Shown: one piece after another, positions 42,582 through 51,094 of the stretch
How the letters are laid out: each line of letters opens with the position of its first letter
How positions within the stretch are numbered: the first letter of the stretch is position 1
Source: GCA-2748575 sp965222725
GTDB lineage: Bacteria > Pseudomonadota > Gammaproteobacteria > Pseudomonadales > Ketobacteraceae
Direction: 5' to 3'
Length of the DNA stretch: 64,000 nt
Assembly (NCBI GenBank): GCA_965222725.1
Contig: OZ244969.1
Coordinates: 3,906,001 to 3,970,000 of the forward strand
Notes under the pieces: generated by a model
What the model saw: the letters and a program-made list of their open reading frames with translations, nothing else
Told to the model about the DNA's origin: nothing
Databases searched by the model: none
Position numbers and translations under genes: made by a program

Positions 42582-44405
42582 TTGAGCCAGTCATTCGATA
42601 GCGCTGCTTTCCTGAAAACGCTTAGCTCCCATCCGGGTGTTTACCGTATGCATGATGCAGGCGGTAAACTGCTTTACGTGGGCAAGGCGAAAAACCTGAA
42701 AAAAAGGGTGTCGTCCTACTTCCGAAAGAATCTGGATGCCATAAAAACCCGGGCGTTGGTGGAAAAGATTGCCCGTATCGAAGTGACGGTGACCAGCAGT
42801 GAAACCGAAGCGCTTTTGCTGGAACAAACGCTGATCAAAGAAAACCGCCCGCCCTATAACATTGTATTGCGGGACGACAAATCCTATCCCTATATTTATC
42901 TGTCCGATCAGGAATATCCCCGGCTTGCCTATCATCGCGGCGCCAAGAAAAAGAAAGGTCAATATTTTGGGCCTTATCCCAGTGCCGGTGCGGTGAGGGA
43001 AACCATGAATCTTCTGGAAAAGATATTCAAGGTGCGCCAGTGCGAAGACAGTTTTTTCAGTAATCGATCCCGACCCTGTTTGCAGTACCAGATAGAGCGC
43101 TGTACCGCTCCCTGTGTGGACTATATATCACCTGAAGACTATGCAGAAAATGTGCGCCACACGGCGCTGTTCCTGAAAGGCAAAACCAGTGCTATCAGCG
43201 ATGAGCTGGCCGAAAAGATGGAAGCCGCCGCAGGAAATTTGCAGTTTGAACTGGCGGCGCAGTACCGTGACCAGATCACGGCCATACGCCGGGTTCAGGA
43301 GCAGCAATTAATGGAAGCTGAGGGAGGTGATGTGGATGTGTTCGGCATCGCCATTCAGGCCGGCACCGCCTGTATTCAGTTACTGTTTGTGCGGGGAGGG
43401 CGTGTTATCGGCTTTCAGCGCTATTTTCAGAAGTGCAAGCTGGAAGACGACCCCGAGCAGATTCTTGATGAATTTATCCCCCAGTATTACCTTGGCAACC
43501 GGGTCAGAGATTTACCCAAAGAGGTGATACTGCCTCTGGAGATTGAAAGCGTTTCAGCCCTTCAGCAGGCCATACAGGATTCCCAGGGGCGGAAGCTGGT
43601 TTTCAGTACGCGGGTGCGTGGCCATCGGGCTGGTTGGGTGCAAATGGCTAACAACAACGCTGAGCAGAACCTGGCTGGCCATCTGGCGGCGCGCGAGAAT
43701 ATTTACCAGCGGTTTGAATCCCTGCAAAAGCTCCTGAAGCTGGACGACATGCCACAGCGGATGGAGTGCTTTGATATCAGTCACACCCAGGGGGAGGGGA
43801 CCGTTGCCTCTTGTGTGGTTTTTGATCAAAACGGGCCGCTCAAATCGGATTACCGTCGCTTCAATATCGAAGGCGTTACCGGGGGCGACGACTATGCCGC
43901 CATGAAACAGGCGCTCCACCGGCGTTATACCCGTCTGAAAAAGGGTGAGGGCAAGCTGCCTGATATTCTGTTGATCGATGGTGGCAAAGGCCAGTTAACC
44001 CAGGCCCAGGAGGTGTTGGAAGATCTTCAGGTGCTGGGTGTGACGCTGGTGGGCGTGGCGAAAGGGGTTACCCGTAAAGCCGGTCTGGAAACACTGATTC
44101 TGGACGATGCGCACGAGGAAATTCGGCCCAAGTCGGATTCCCCGGGGCTTCATCTGATCCAGCACATTCGGGATGAGGCCCATCGTTTTGCGATTACCGC
44201 TCACCGGCAACGGCGCTCCAAAGCACGGAATACATCGCCGCTGGAGGATATCCCCGGCGTTGGCCCCAAGCGGCGGCGTCAGCTGCTGAACCATTTCGGT
44301 GGCTGGCAGGAAGTGGCCCGGGCCAGCGTGTCTGACCTGGCCAAGGTCAAGGGAATCAGTCAAAAAGTCGCCGAAGACATTTATACAGCGCTCCACAACG
44401 ATTAG
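42582..44405 (+). CDS. uvrC: Excinuclease ABC subunit C (TTG start)
   Basis: 607 residues (E. coli 610). UvrC makes both incisions in nucleotide excision repair. GIY-YIG domain (PGVYRMHDAGGKLLYVGKAKNLKKRVSSYF), UVR motif (about 200-235), RNase H-like 5' nuclease domain (MECFDISHTQGEGTVASCVVF) and C-terminal helix-hairpin-helix pair (LEDIPGVGPKRRRQLLNHFGG) are all present. The start is TTG: translated as MSQSFDSAAFLK it aligns exactly with the E. coli N-terminus, although no clear ribosome-binding site is visible. Expression may be low or coupled to gacA 30 bases upstream. Confidence 0.96.
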   Translation: MSQSFDSAAFLKTLSSHPGVYRMHDAGGKLLYVGKAKNLKKRVSSYFRKNLDAIKTRALVEKIARIEVTVTSSETEALLLEQTLIKENRPPYNIVLRDDKSYPYIYLSDQEYPRLAYHRGAKKKKGQYFGPYPSAGAVRETMNLLEKIFKVRQCEDSFFSNRSRPCLQYQIERCTAPCVDYISPEDYAENVRHTALFLKGKTSAISDELAEKMEAAAGNLQFELAAQYRDQITAIRRVQEQQLMEAEGGDVDVFGIAIQAGTACIQLLFVRGGRVIGFQRYFQKCKLEDDPEQILDEFIPQYYLGNRVRDLPKEVILPLEIESVSALQQAIQDSQGRKLVFSTRVRGHRAGWVQMANNNAEQNLAGHLAARENIYQRFESLQKLLKLDDMPQRMECFDISHTQGEGTVASCVVFDQNGPLKSDYRRFNIEGVTGGDDYAAMKQALHRRYTRLKKGEGKLPDILLIDGGKGQLTQAQEVLEDLQVLGVTLVGVAKGVTRKAGLETLILDDAHEEIRPKSDSPGLHLIQHIRDEAHRFAITAHRQRRSKARNTSPLEDIPGVGPKRRRQLLNHFGGWQEVARASVSDLAKVKGISQKVAEDIYTALHND

Positions 44406-44461
44406 AATAGGCTGTTTTACGGCGTAGTATTTATGCCGTCGAAAGGGGGTAGGCGGTTTAA

Positions 44462-45043
44462 ATGCAAGAAACAGACATCAACAGACCGAATCACATCACC
44501 ATACCGAATCTGCTGACCATGGCCCGGATTGTGGCTATTCCGGTCATCGTGCTGGTTTACTATCTGCCATTTGAGTGGAGCTATCTGCTGGCAGCCGTGA
44601 TCTTTGCGGGAGCGGGCATTACCGACTGGTTTGATGGTTACCTGGCCCGTAAATGGGGCCAGATGACCAAGCTCGGGGCTTTTCTGGATCCGGTGGCTGA
44701 CAAACTGATCGTTGCCATTGCGCTGGTCGTATTGGTAGAAGCGCACAATACGATCTGGATGGTGGTGCCTGCCGCCGTCATTATCGGGCGGGAGATTACT
44801 ATTTCGGCCCTCAGGGAATGGATGGCAGAGTTGGGCAAGCGCGCCAGTGTGGCGGTTTCCTATGTGGGCAAAGTAAAAACTTTCGTGCAGATGGTGGCCA
44901 TTACGGGCCTGCTGGGCAGCGAAGTGAACCTGGACAGCGATATCGTGATACTGGCCTATGTGCTCTTGTATATCGCCACAGTGCTGACGCTTTGGTCCAT
45001 GCTGGTCTACCTGCGGGCGGCCTGGCCAGAGTTGCGGGATTAA
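44462..45043 (+). CDS. pgsA: CDP-diacylglycerol–glycerol-3-phosphate 3-phosphatidyltransferase
   Basis: 193 residues with about five membrane helices. The CDP-alcohol phosphotransferase signature is exact: DG-x2-AR-x8-G-x3-D-x3-D (DGYLARKWGQMTKLGAFLDP, then VAD). It makes phosphatidylglycerol phosphate, the first committed step to phosphatidylglycerol and cardiolipin. N-terminus PNHITIPNLLTMARIVAIPVIV is typical. It follows uvrC and precedes the tRNA genes, as in E. coli. Confidence 0.96.
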   Translation: MQETDINRPNHITIPNLLTMARIVAIPVIVLVYYLPFEWSYLLAAVIFAGAGITDWFDGYLARKWGQMTKLGAFLDPVADKLIVAIALVVLVEAHNTIWMVVPAAVIIGREITISALREWMAELGKRASVAVSYVGKVKTFVQMVAITGLLGSEVNLDSDIVILAYVLLYIATVLTLWSMLVYLRAAWPELRD

Positions 45044-45114
45044 ACCCCGCTAAGTGACTGTTTTCAGTGGATAAGGATTCTCGGCAACCCACTGATCGAA
45101 AAGAAAAAATAATG

Positions 45115-45142
45115 TTGACACCCCGTAATCGAGCTGTAAAAT
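45115..45142 (+). promoter_or_regulatory. Sigma-70 promoter for the tRNA-Gly-Cys-Leu cluster
   Basis: A perfect -35 TTGACA (45115-45120), a 16-base spacer and -10 TAAAAT (45137-45142), about 39 bases before tRNA-Gly. It is the best promoter in the window, as expected for stable RNA. Confidence 0.8.
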
Positions 45143-45180
45143 ATGCAACCCATTGACGGGGTAATAAACTCCCTGAAGAT

Positions 45181-45256
<76 letters not shown>

Positions 45257-45262
45257 ATTTCC

Positions 45263-45291
45263 AAAACCTCGGTCCAATACCGAGGTTTTTT
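45263..45291 (+). terminator. Rho-independent terminator between tRNA-Gly and tRNA-Cys
   Basis: ACCTCGGT-CCAAT-ACCGAGGT followed by T5, seven bases after the tRNA-Gly CCA. It has all the marks of an intrinsic terminator yet sits inside a tRNA cluster. Confidence 0.85.
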
Positions 45292-45303
45292 GTTAAAGCA
45301 TAC

Positions 45304-45377
45304 GGCGCGGTGGCAGAGTGGTTATGCAGCGGACTGCAACTCCGTGTACGCCGGTTCGATTCCGACCCGCGCCTCCA
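45304..45377 (+). tRNA. tRNA-Cys (GCA)
   Basis: 74 bases with encoded CCA. Acceptor GGCGCGG/CCGCGCC, discriminator U as expected for tRNA-Cys, anticodon loop CTGCAAC with GCA, T arm CCGGTTCGATTCCG. Confidence 0.98.
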
Positions 45378-45433
45378 TTCTTAACCTGCTGGTGTCTGAC
45401 AGAGCAGGTGTCTGGAAGATAAGCCCCCTCAAG

Positions 45434-45522
45434 GCCCGGGTGGCGAAATTGGTAGACGCAAGGGACTTAAAATCCCTCGGTGGGTGACCACCGTGCCGGT
45501 TCGATTCCGGCCCCGGGCACCA
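45434..45522 (+). tRNA. tRNA-Leu (UAA)
   Basis: 89 bases with encoded CCA. Acceptor GCCCGGG/CCCGGGC, discriminator A, anticodon loop CTTAAAA (UAA) on GGGA/TCCC, long variable arm (CGGTGGGTGACCACCG), T arm CCGGTTCGATTCCGG. It reads UUA and UUG. The Gly-Cys-Leu order after pgsA is the same as E. coli glyW-cysT-leuZ. Confidence 0.98.
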
Positions 45523-45609
45523 TCACTTCATTCATTTTGTCTACCGACTCCTCCACCGAACCTGAGAGTCATTGTTAAAATCCAGCGAACCTGATCAATG
45601 CCCGGGCTT

Positions 45610-46035
45610 TTATGGCGCGGACAACAAAACCTTAACGCCGGCCAAGTTCGCGTCACCGCTCACATAGCCAATAGCATCAGGGTTTTCCGATACATACTCC
45701 ACCATTTCTTCATCATCCAGTACGGATTTAGGCGGAACTCCCTTGCCCGTAAATATCAAGCCGGACCAATAAGACTTCAACTGGGCTGCGTTTTTATTTG
45801 CTATCTTTTGGTAAAACTCATCCCGAGGAGCCTCACCAGCGGATTGATCAATGGGAGTTACCTTGGTGCCTGAAATGTTGCTGGTTTTACCCAGAAACAC
45901 ATCTGCGGCTTCCTGGGCCGAGATGCTGGATGCGCCCAGTTGCTCGTTAGCAATCAGTTTTACTTCGCCGGATGCAATAGCAGAAAAACAGGACAGCGCG
46001 AGGAAACCGCATAATATTTTAATTTGTTTGTTCAT
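45610..46035 (-). CDS. Small exported PstS-like (phosphate-binding-type) protein
   Basis: 141 residues. A signal peptide (MNKQIKILCGFLALSCFSAIASG) precedes EVKLIANEQLGASSISAQEAADVFLGKTSNISGTKVTPIDQSAGEAPRDEFYQKI and a YSGLIFTGKGVPPKSV-like block (SYWSGLIFTGKGVPPK), the family catalogued as PstS-like ABC-transporter binding proteins. At under half the length of PstS (about 320-350) it can form only about one lobe, so it is unlikely to be an ordinary ABC receptor. The ATG at 46035 has AGGAGA; an upstream in-frame ATG is rejected. It lies 10 bases after the porin gene, so the two are probably one transcript. Confidence 0.75.
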   Translation of the reverse strand: MNKQIKILCGFLALSCFSAIASGEVKLIANEQLGASSISAQEAADVFLGKTSNISGTKVTPIDQSAGEAPRDEFYQKIANKNAAQLKSYWSGLIFTGKGVPPKSVLDDEEMVEYVSENPDAIGYVSGDANLAGVKVLLSAP

Positions 46036-46045
46036 TACAAATCTC

Positions 46046-47404
46046 CTAAAACACTGTATCAATCGCTAGGGTGTAAACGTTGGCATCATCCAGGTCGGTT
46101 TCGCCTGGTTCCAGTGCCTCATCGGAAAATATGCCGGTACCCTCAAAGTCTGAAAACTGATTCCATTCGAAAGTGAGAGATGTTGCGGCATTCAGGCTGT
46201 AGCGCGTACCCAGACTCCAGGATTTCATTTTGGAGGGCGTAGCGCTCGGTAAGCCTGCAAAATCGTCTTCGTTACGCGTGTTTGTCCAGCCGTGAGTTAT
46301 ATATGGGGTAAAGCTACCAAAACGCATTCCTCCGGTGAGGTAGCCGGAGTCGGCATCTCCAAATAAAGCGCCATCTCTCGCTCTGAATACATCGCCTTCG
46401 GTGATCACAAATACTGTCCCGTTATCGTACTTGAATGAAGCTGCATAATAGTCAAATACATCATCAACAGGTGCAGTGATTTCGAGCCTGTTGCAGAATT
46501 GAGCGCCGCCTGCTGAGGAAATGGCTGTGCATGTGGCGTAGCCGGGTACAAAATTGATTGGTATCGGTGTATCAGGTGTTTCCTCAATGGTTGCCTCGCC
46601 CTCAATTTTTAGCTGTGTCGCTGACAGGCGAACGGTAAAGTCCTGCCAGGATGAAGTGACGTTGATACCGTAGGTATCCTTGAGGTTGATTCTTTCATCA
46701 AGCTTGGAATCGGTATTGGTAAAGCCGCCGCCCCAGAACTGTATGCTGTGGTTTATGGGGCCGGATCGGAACTTGTAGGTTAAGTCGGCGCCATCGAATG
46801 CGGTGATGAGTGTGGTGTACATCTCAACCGGTGGCCTGACCCAAGGGTAGGCGTAACCCACATCGAGGCTTTCTGAATACAAATAAAAGGGTATTCTAAG
46901 GCGGCCAACACGGGCTTTTAGCGAATCAGTAAACTTGTAACCGATAAATGCCCATTCAGCATCCACGTTCCAGGAGTCCGCACTCCGGGAACGGGCGACC
47001 ATCTGTACCGTAGCATCCACTTTTTCACTAATGGTGTAGTTAAACTGAATGCCGGCTTTGGAGTCGCCACGAAAGTTAACCTTGTCGTCGAAGAAGTAAT
47101 CGCCGCCAAGCGGTTCATCCGAAACCGATGCTGCGCCAGTCAAAAAACCGTTCAAACGGAAACGTTCCTTTTCTTCCGCTAACTGATCCATGAGCTTTTT
47201 TAAGCGCTTTTCGTTTCTTCTGATTGATTTTGCCTGCACTTTCCCTGAATTTGGCTGAAGATCTTTTACCTGCTCCTGCAGTTCCCTGATCTGTTGTTCG
47301 TAGCTTTCCATACGGGATTCAATTTCTTGCGAGGTTGCGCCAATGCCTGTATTTGCCAGCGACGCCGCGACGAGTGTTGTGCAAAATGTGATCGCTTTTT
47401 TCAT
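46046..47404 (-). CDS. Outer-membrane porin with N-terminal coiled coil
   Basis: 452 residues. Signal peptide (MKKAITFCTTLVAASLANTGIGA), then a heptad-like stretch (EIESRMESYEQQIRELQEQVKDL, about 28-75) suggesting a trimeric coiled coil, then alternating beta-strand sequence ending in Phe (YTLAIDTVF), the terminal signature of barrel proteins recognised by BamA. The start at 47404 gives a proper signal peptide; an ATG nine codons upstream is rejected. The substrate is unknown. Pairing with a PstS-like protein hints at anion uptake, but porins of this kind also precede such genes in operons of unclear role. Confidence 0.8.
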   Translation of the reverse strand: MKKAITFCTTLVAASLANTGIGATSQEIESRMESYEQQIRELQEQVKDLQPNSGKVQAKSIRRNEKRLKKLMDQLAEEKERFRLNGFLTGAASVSDEPLGGDYFFDDKVNFRGDSKAGIQFNYTISEKVDATVQMVARSRSADSWNVDAEWAFIGYKFTDSLKARVGRLRIPFYLYSESLDVGYAYPWVRPPVEMYTTLITAFDGADLTYKFRSGPINHSIQFWGGGFTNTDSKLDERINLKDTYGINVTSSWQDFTVRLSATQLKIEGEATIEETPDTPIPINFVPGYATCTAISSAGGAQFCNRLEITAPVDDVFDYYAASFKYDNGTVFVITEGDVFRARDGALFGDADSGYLTGGMRFGSFTPYITHGWTNTRNEDDFAGLPSATPSKMKSWSLGTRYSLNAATSLTFEWNQFSDFEGTGIFSDEALEPGETDLDDANVYTLAIDTVF

Positions 47405-47622
47405 AAGAGTAAGGCTCAAAGTTGTTAGCAATTGTATAAGTTCTACTAGCCAATTAAGGTTAGTTTATGTACTTCGATTTGGCCAAATTCTCTACATCAG
47501 AAAAGATGGATGGCTTCAGGAGAACATTGAGCTGATCACGAATTTGCGTGTCGCAATCTTGTGCTTGGTGGTAAGTTGTTGGCTGTTTTTGACTGATCGT
47601 AGTTGTGGAGCTTTGGATTGAT

Positions 47623-48363
47623 ATGGCAAATGTTTTATTGCTTGGTTGTACTTCTGCCGTAGCTGCCTGTGTTGCCAGGCGCATGGCTGAACAAGGGGAC
47701 AAGCTCTATCTGGTGGGTCGCAATACCGAAAAACTTGGTGCTTTGAAGGCCGAACTGGCGGGTGCGGTGATGGGTTACGGCCAATTGGATTTTAATCACA
47801 CCCAAAGGGCTGCTGAGGTAACAAAGGAAGCGTTCAAGGCTATGGGCACAGTGGATACCGTATTGATCGCCCATGGTGATATCGGCGATCAGTTGCTGAG
47901 TGAAGAGGATTTCGAGCATGCGCAATCGATCATAAACACCAATTACCTGAGCGCGGTCTCGTTACTGATCCCTGTGGCAAAAGCGCTTAAACAACAAGGG
48001 CACGGGAAAATCGCCGTGCTGGTGTCTGTCGCCGGCGACCGTGGCAGGCCCAGGAATTTTACCTATGGCTCGGCCAAGGGTGCACTCAATATCTATCTGC
48101 AGGGCTTAAGGTCTGTTCTGTATGAATTCGGGGTGGAAGTTTACAGTTTCAAACTGGGGCCTGTGGACAGCCCCATGACTGTGGATCACGAAAAGAATTT
48201 CTCATTTACCTCCGTTGAGAAGGCTGCCGACCTGATTCTGAAGGGGCTGGCAGGCCGTCGATACACACGTTACGTGCCGGGGTTCTGGTTTTGGGTGATG
48301 CTGGTGGTCAGATGGCTGCCGGAACCGGTTTTCCAGAGGCTGGGTTTCCTGTCTGACCGCTAG
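47623..48363 (+). CDS. Short-chain dehydrogenase/reductase
   Basis: 246 residues, SDR superfamily. The Rossmann start is unusual: MANVLLLGCTSAVAACVARRMAEQG has GCTSAVA in place of the classical TGxxxGxG, so it may be an atypical SDR. The catalytic set is present: Ser in VLVSVAGDRGR, then YGSAKGAL (Tyr-x3-Lys), followed by GPVDSPMT. The C-terminus (RYVPGFWFWVMLVVRWLPEPVFQR) contains a hydrophobic segment that may attach it to the membrane, a feature of SDRs acting on lipids. The substrate is unknown. Confidence 0.85.
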   Translation: MANVLLLGCTSAVAACVARRMAEQGDKLYLVGRNTEKLGALKAELAGAVMGYGQLDFNHTQRAAEVTKEAFKAMGTVDTVLIAHGDIGDQLLSEEDFEHAQSIINTNYLSAVSLLIPVAKALKQQGHGKIAVLVSVAGDRGRPRNFTYGSAKGALNIYLQGLRSVLYEFGVEVYSFKLGPVDSPMTVDHEKNFSFTSVEKAADLILKGLAGRRYTRYVPGFWFWVMLVVRWLPEPVFQRLGFLSDR

Positions 48364-48676
48364 GTCGGTAAACACTTCTTCCGTTCCTGTGTATTTTGTC
48401 GCTTTTTCTATGTGAAATCCGGCAACAAATTACAAATACCAACCCAAATTTACACTGTAACTCCTTGAATTGAATAAAATAGCAGCCGCATTATTCAACT
48501 GTGCCATGCATTGCAGCGTTAGAGCAGCAAACCTGATTTGCTCTTCGGCACAGGTCAGAGTGATTTTGAAAGCAGCAGCTTGGTAGTTATGAAGAGTTAA
48601 CATGGCAGCAGGGTTAAGGCGCCATGGAATCTTTGCATCAGATTAACAGGGAGCATTACCCGACAGGGAGAGTTAT
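48364..48676. other. Intergenic region and structured leader of the RMF-like gene
   Basis: 313 bases with no protein-coding sign. It contains the two hairpins described at 48499-48626 and GGGAGAG just before the next ATG. Confidence 0.5.
48499..48626 (+). promoter_or_regulatory. Folded 5' leader upstream of the RMF-like gene
   Basis: CTGTGCC (48499-48505) pairs with GGCACAG (48547-48553), enclosing GCAAA-CCTGA-TTTGC (48527-48541). A second hairpin is formed by CATGGC (48601-48606) and GCCATG (48621-48626). If transcribed, this gives a long structured mRNA leader or a small RNA. Confidence 0.45.
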
Positions 48677-48871
48677 ATGCATCGATTGGAGCAGGAATTG
48701 AAAACTTACAAAGAAATATATCTTGAACAGGGTGTGATGGCGGCAAAGGAAGGTAAAGCGCTGAGCGCGAATCCGTACCCTTCCATGTCAGTTGAGTATG
48801 ATGCCTGGCGGGCCGGCTGGTTCCGCCACGTCAATACGGAACAGCAAAGCCGGGAAACCCTTTACGTCTGA
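48677..48871 (+). CDS. Small ribosome-modulation-factor-like protein (RMF/CrpP superfamily)
   Basis: 64 residues. The pattern YLEQGVMAAKEGKALSANPYP-x7-YDAWRAGW resembles RMF (GYQAGIAGRS-x3-CPY-x7-WLGGW) with the spaced Gly, the Pro-Tyr and the terminal Trp-x2-Gly-Trp. RMF dimerises 70S ribosomes in stationary phase, while the related CrpP has been linked to ciprofloxacin modification. Which role applies cannot be told. AGGGAGAG precedes the ATG. It ends one base before the stop of the converging DUF1223 gene. Confidence 0.65.
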   Translation: MHRLEQELKTYKEIYLEQGVMAAKEGKALSANPYPSMSVEYDAWRAGWFRHVNTEQQSRETLYV

Positions 48872-49678
48872 TTAATGTGGCTGAGTGCTGTCTGCGTTCA
48901 GCCAGCCGCCTGTGGACTGGAAAACTTCCAGAGTATTTGGATCCGATATCCAGAATGCGATTGCCTTTTTGCCAGGCTTCGCAAGCCAGGTTTTCATGTC
49001 GTTACCAGGCATCATAGTGGCTGAATAGCCCTGGTTTGTGCCTTTATCCGGTTCCATAGTCAGTGATATTAGATGGGTTACCACAAAGTCATGGTGGAGA
49101 CGTTTGCCTATGTTTTCACCCCACTTGACCAGGTTGGATTGTTCGAATTCAAGTAATGCGATGTGGCCCGTTAGCGGAGCTTTATGGTGATCACTGAGGA
49201 ACGCCTCAGATGGTGTAAAACGCAGGGTCAGGCGATCGCCAACGATTTCCGCCCGGAGTCTGCCGGTTTTTTCTGAGGTTTTGGGAGGCCGGGTTTTACT
49301 TCTCTGCTGAAAGAATTCACGCCATTCCTGACCATTGGCAAAAAAGCCGGGTGTGTAGACGCTGCGGGCTTTGCCATGGCTTTTGTAGCTTTTTTGCCGC
49401 TCTCCGTAAGCCGGTTCGGCAAACTCATCCTTCCAGCCAATCCAGTCCCAGTAATCCACATGAAAAGCGACGGGTACAAAGTCCTTCCACAGATTTGAAT
49501 CGGATTTTAGCTCGCTAAGCCATTCATCTGCCGGAGGGCAGCTGCTGCAGCCTTCCGACGTATATAGCTCGATGAGTGTGGTCTGTTGTGAATCACTCGA
49601 AAACTGCTGCCCATACGCGGCGGTATGGAATCCAATCAGAGCGGCGCAGCAGAGGGTCAGTTTCAGTGGTCCGGGCAT
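48872..49678 (-). CDS. Exported thioredoxin-like protein, DUF1223 family
   Basis: 268 residues. A signal peptide (cleavage near AYG) leads into TTLIELYTSEGCSSCPPADEWL, with C44 and C47, then VPVAFHVDYWDWIGWKDEFA and a YTPGFFANGQEWREF segment that are the DUF1223 signature. The fold is thioredoxin-like with a CxxC; a periplasmic disulfide or peroxide role is likely but unproven. It faces the RMF-like gene tail to tail with no gap, so the two may share termination. Confidence 0.88.
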   Translation of the reverse strand: MPGPLKLTLCCAALIGFHTAAYGQQFSSDSQQTTLIELYTSEGCSSCPPADEWLSELKSDSNLWKDFVPVAFHVDYWDWIGWKDEFAEPAYGERQKSYKSHGKARSVYTPGFFANGQEWREFFQQRSKTRPPKTSEKTGRLRAEIVGDRLTLRFTPSEAFLSDHHKAPLTGHIALLEFEQSNLVKWGENIGKRLHHDFVVTHLISLTMEPDKGTNQGYSATMMPGNDMKTWLAKPGKKAIAFWISDPNTLEVFQSTGGWLNADSTQPH

Positions 49679-49758
49679 CTCGGGTCTCCTGCTCTTGTGA
49701 GCCTGAGAACCCGGGGTCGAAAAATAGTTCCCTAAACTATGGCCCTGGTGTGGGGCAA

Positions 49759-50691
49759 TCAGTCGGCTCTTTCGATACTGAAGCCATGCTTAGGAAAATG
49801 GACATGGACGGTACCGGCCTGGGCGTCGTTGCGTGACAGGATATAGCTGGATTCAGTGCTGCCTTCCAGAACGCCGACTGAAGGATCCAGGGCGTAATCG
49901 GCCGGTGCTATGCGCACCAGTGCACCGATCAGGTCATGGTGCTTGTGTTTGTCATCCACCGGGCGTGGTGTGGCGTAGCGAGCCATTTCAACAGCCTGGT
50001 CGCCGGTTATTTCTGTGCTTTTTGCATGACCGAAATTTCTGATCCGGTCCATCCACGCCAGGGTTTTCGGGTATTGGTTCATGATAGGCTTTTCGCCCAG
50101 ATCGCGCACAAACCAGAGGCTGTGATAGGCGCTGAAATCGGCAATGGTCGGGGTATCGCTAAACAGGAAATTATCCTTCAGCATAGATTCGATTTCCGGC
50201 AGGTGGGCTTTGACAATGGCCGGTGCCTGAGAGGGCATGGGCATCTTTACAGAAGCCTTTCTGCCCATTTTAAAGCGGTCTACCAGGAGCTTTATCATAT
50301 GCCAGATTGACATGGATTTAAGCACCTTGCGATTGAGTTTCATGCCGGCTCCGTACATGACACAGGCAAAAAAGATATCCCCCTCAACTTTTGCCACAAA
50401 GTCCTTGATAGCCTGGTCGCAGTTTTCTATATCCAGTTCCGGCTTGCCGGCATGTTCTGCCAGCAAGGGCGTTATGGTGCGGGTGTCGCAATAGATATCC
50501 GCACCTATCTGGGCCACGGGGATTTTGCGGTAGCCGCCGGTTAAAGCTGTTAGCACCGGGCGGGGCGGCATTTCTGTTGTTAGTGCTGATTGCCACTGCA
50601 TGTCAACATATCCGAACATGGCCCGAACTTTTTCCGAAAATGGAGACATGGAATAGTGGTGCAGTATGATTGGCTGCTCTTGAGTCGTCAT
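49759..50691 (-). CDS. Glutathione S-transferase family protein with C-terminal extension
   Basis: 310 residues, longer than the usual 200-230. The N-terminal thioredoxin fold (IILHHYSMSPFSEKVRAMFGYVDMQW, with SPFSEKVR at the active-site turn, and the cis-Pro region KIPVAQIGADIYCDTRTI) is followed by a helical GST-C domain (LFSDTPTIADFSAYHSLWFVRDL). The last about 75 residues (DALDPSVGVLEG onwards) are an added domain I do not recognise. An 18-base palindrome and an inverted repeat pair lie upstream. It lies 80 bases upstream of the DUF1223 gene on the same strand. Confidence 0.85.
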   Translation of the reverse strand: MTTQEQPIILHHYSMSPFSEKVRAMFGYVDMQWQSALTTEMPPRPVLTALTGGYRKIPVAQIGADIYCDTRTITPLLAEHAGKPELDIENCDQAIKDFVAKVEGDIFFACVMYGAGMKLNRKVLKSMSIWHMIKLLVDRFKMGRKASVKMPMPSQAPAIVKAHLPEIESMLKDNFLFSDTPTIADFSAYHSLWFVRDLGEKPIMNQYPKTLAWMDRIRNFGHAKSTEITGDQAVEMARYATPRPVDDKHKHHDLIGALVRIAPADYALDPSVGVLEGSTESSYILSRNDAQAGTVHVHFPKHGFSIERAD

Positions 50692-50733
50692 CGTGTTTTC
50701 CCCCTTTTAAACAGGCCTGCATTATTCACGAAG

Positions 50734-50751
50734 GATTGCGCATGCGCAATC
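50734..50751. promoter_or_regulatory. 18-base perfect palindrome upstream of the GST gene
   Basis: GATTGCGCATGCGCAATC is fully self-complementary and lies 43 bases before the GST start codon, a natural operator position. Confidence 0.5.
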
Positions 50752-50794
50752 TGGCCCTGAATGCCGGTGTAACAGGCTTTTTCCTTTGTATGAG

Positions 50795-50870
50795 TTGATA
50801 TACAATCAGCCATACTCCGATGAGAGTGCACGCGATTGACTAACCTGTCCGACTTGATTGTTGTATACAA
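50795..50870. repeat. Inverted TGATTGT(T)GTATA-type pair
   Basis: TTGATATACAATCA (50795-50808) is the inverted near-copy of TGATTGTTGTATACAA (50855-50870), with 46 bases between. The pair could bind one regulator at two sites flanking the GST promoter. Confidence 0.4.
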
Positions 50871-51037
50871 AATCGCCATGGTTGTGTGTGGGGGTTGTTT
50901 TTCGGACTTTTGATCACAAAGTGCAAAATAAAGCTGTGGTGCAAGCTGCATAAACCATACAAGCAGTATAAGCTGCGTAAGCTAATAAGTTGCAGGCTGT
51001 TCAGGTTGTGCTTGTCATGCGCGTTGTATGTGGAGTC

Positions 51038-51094
51038 GTTGTAGTTGTAGTAGTTATTGTTGTAGTTGTTGTAGTTGTTGTTGTTGTTGTAGTA
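51038..51094. repeat. GTT/GTA triplet microsatellite
   Basis: Nineteen consecutive triplets that are GTT or GTA, with one ATT. On the other strand it is an AAC/TAC tract. Length variation by slippage would be expected. It falls in an open frame that would encode a polyvaline run, which I do not believe is a gene. Confidence 0.85.
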
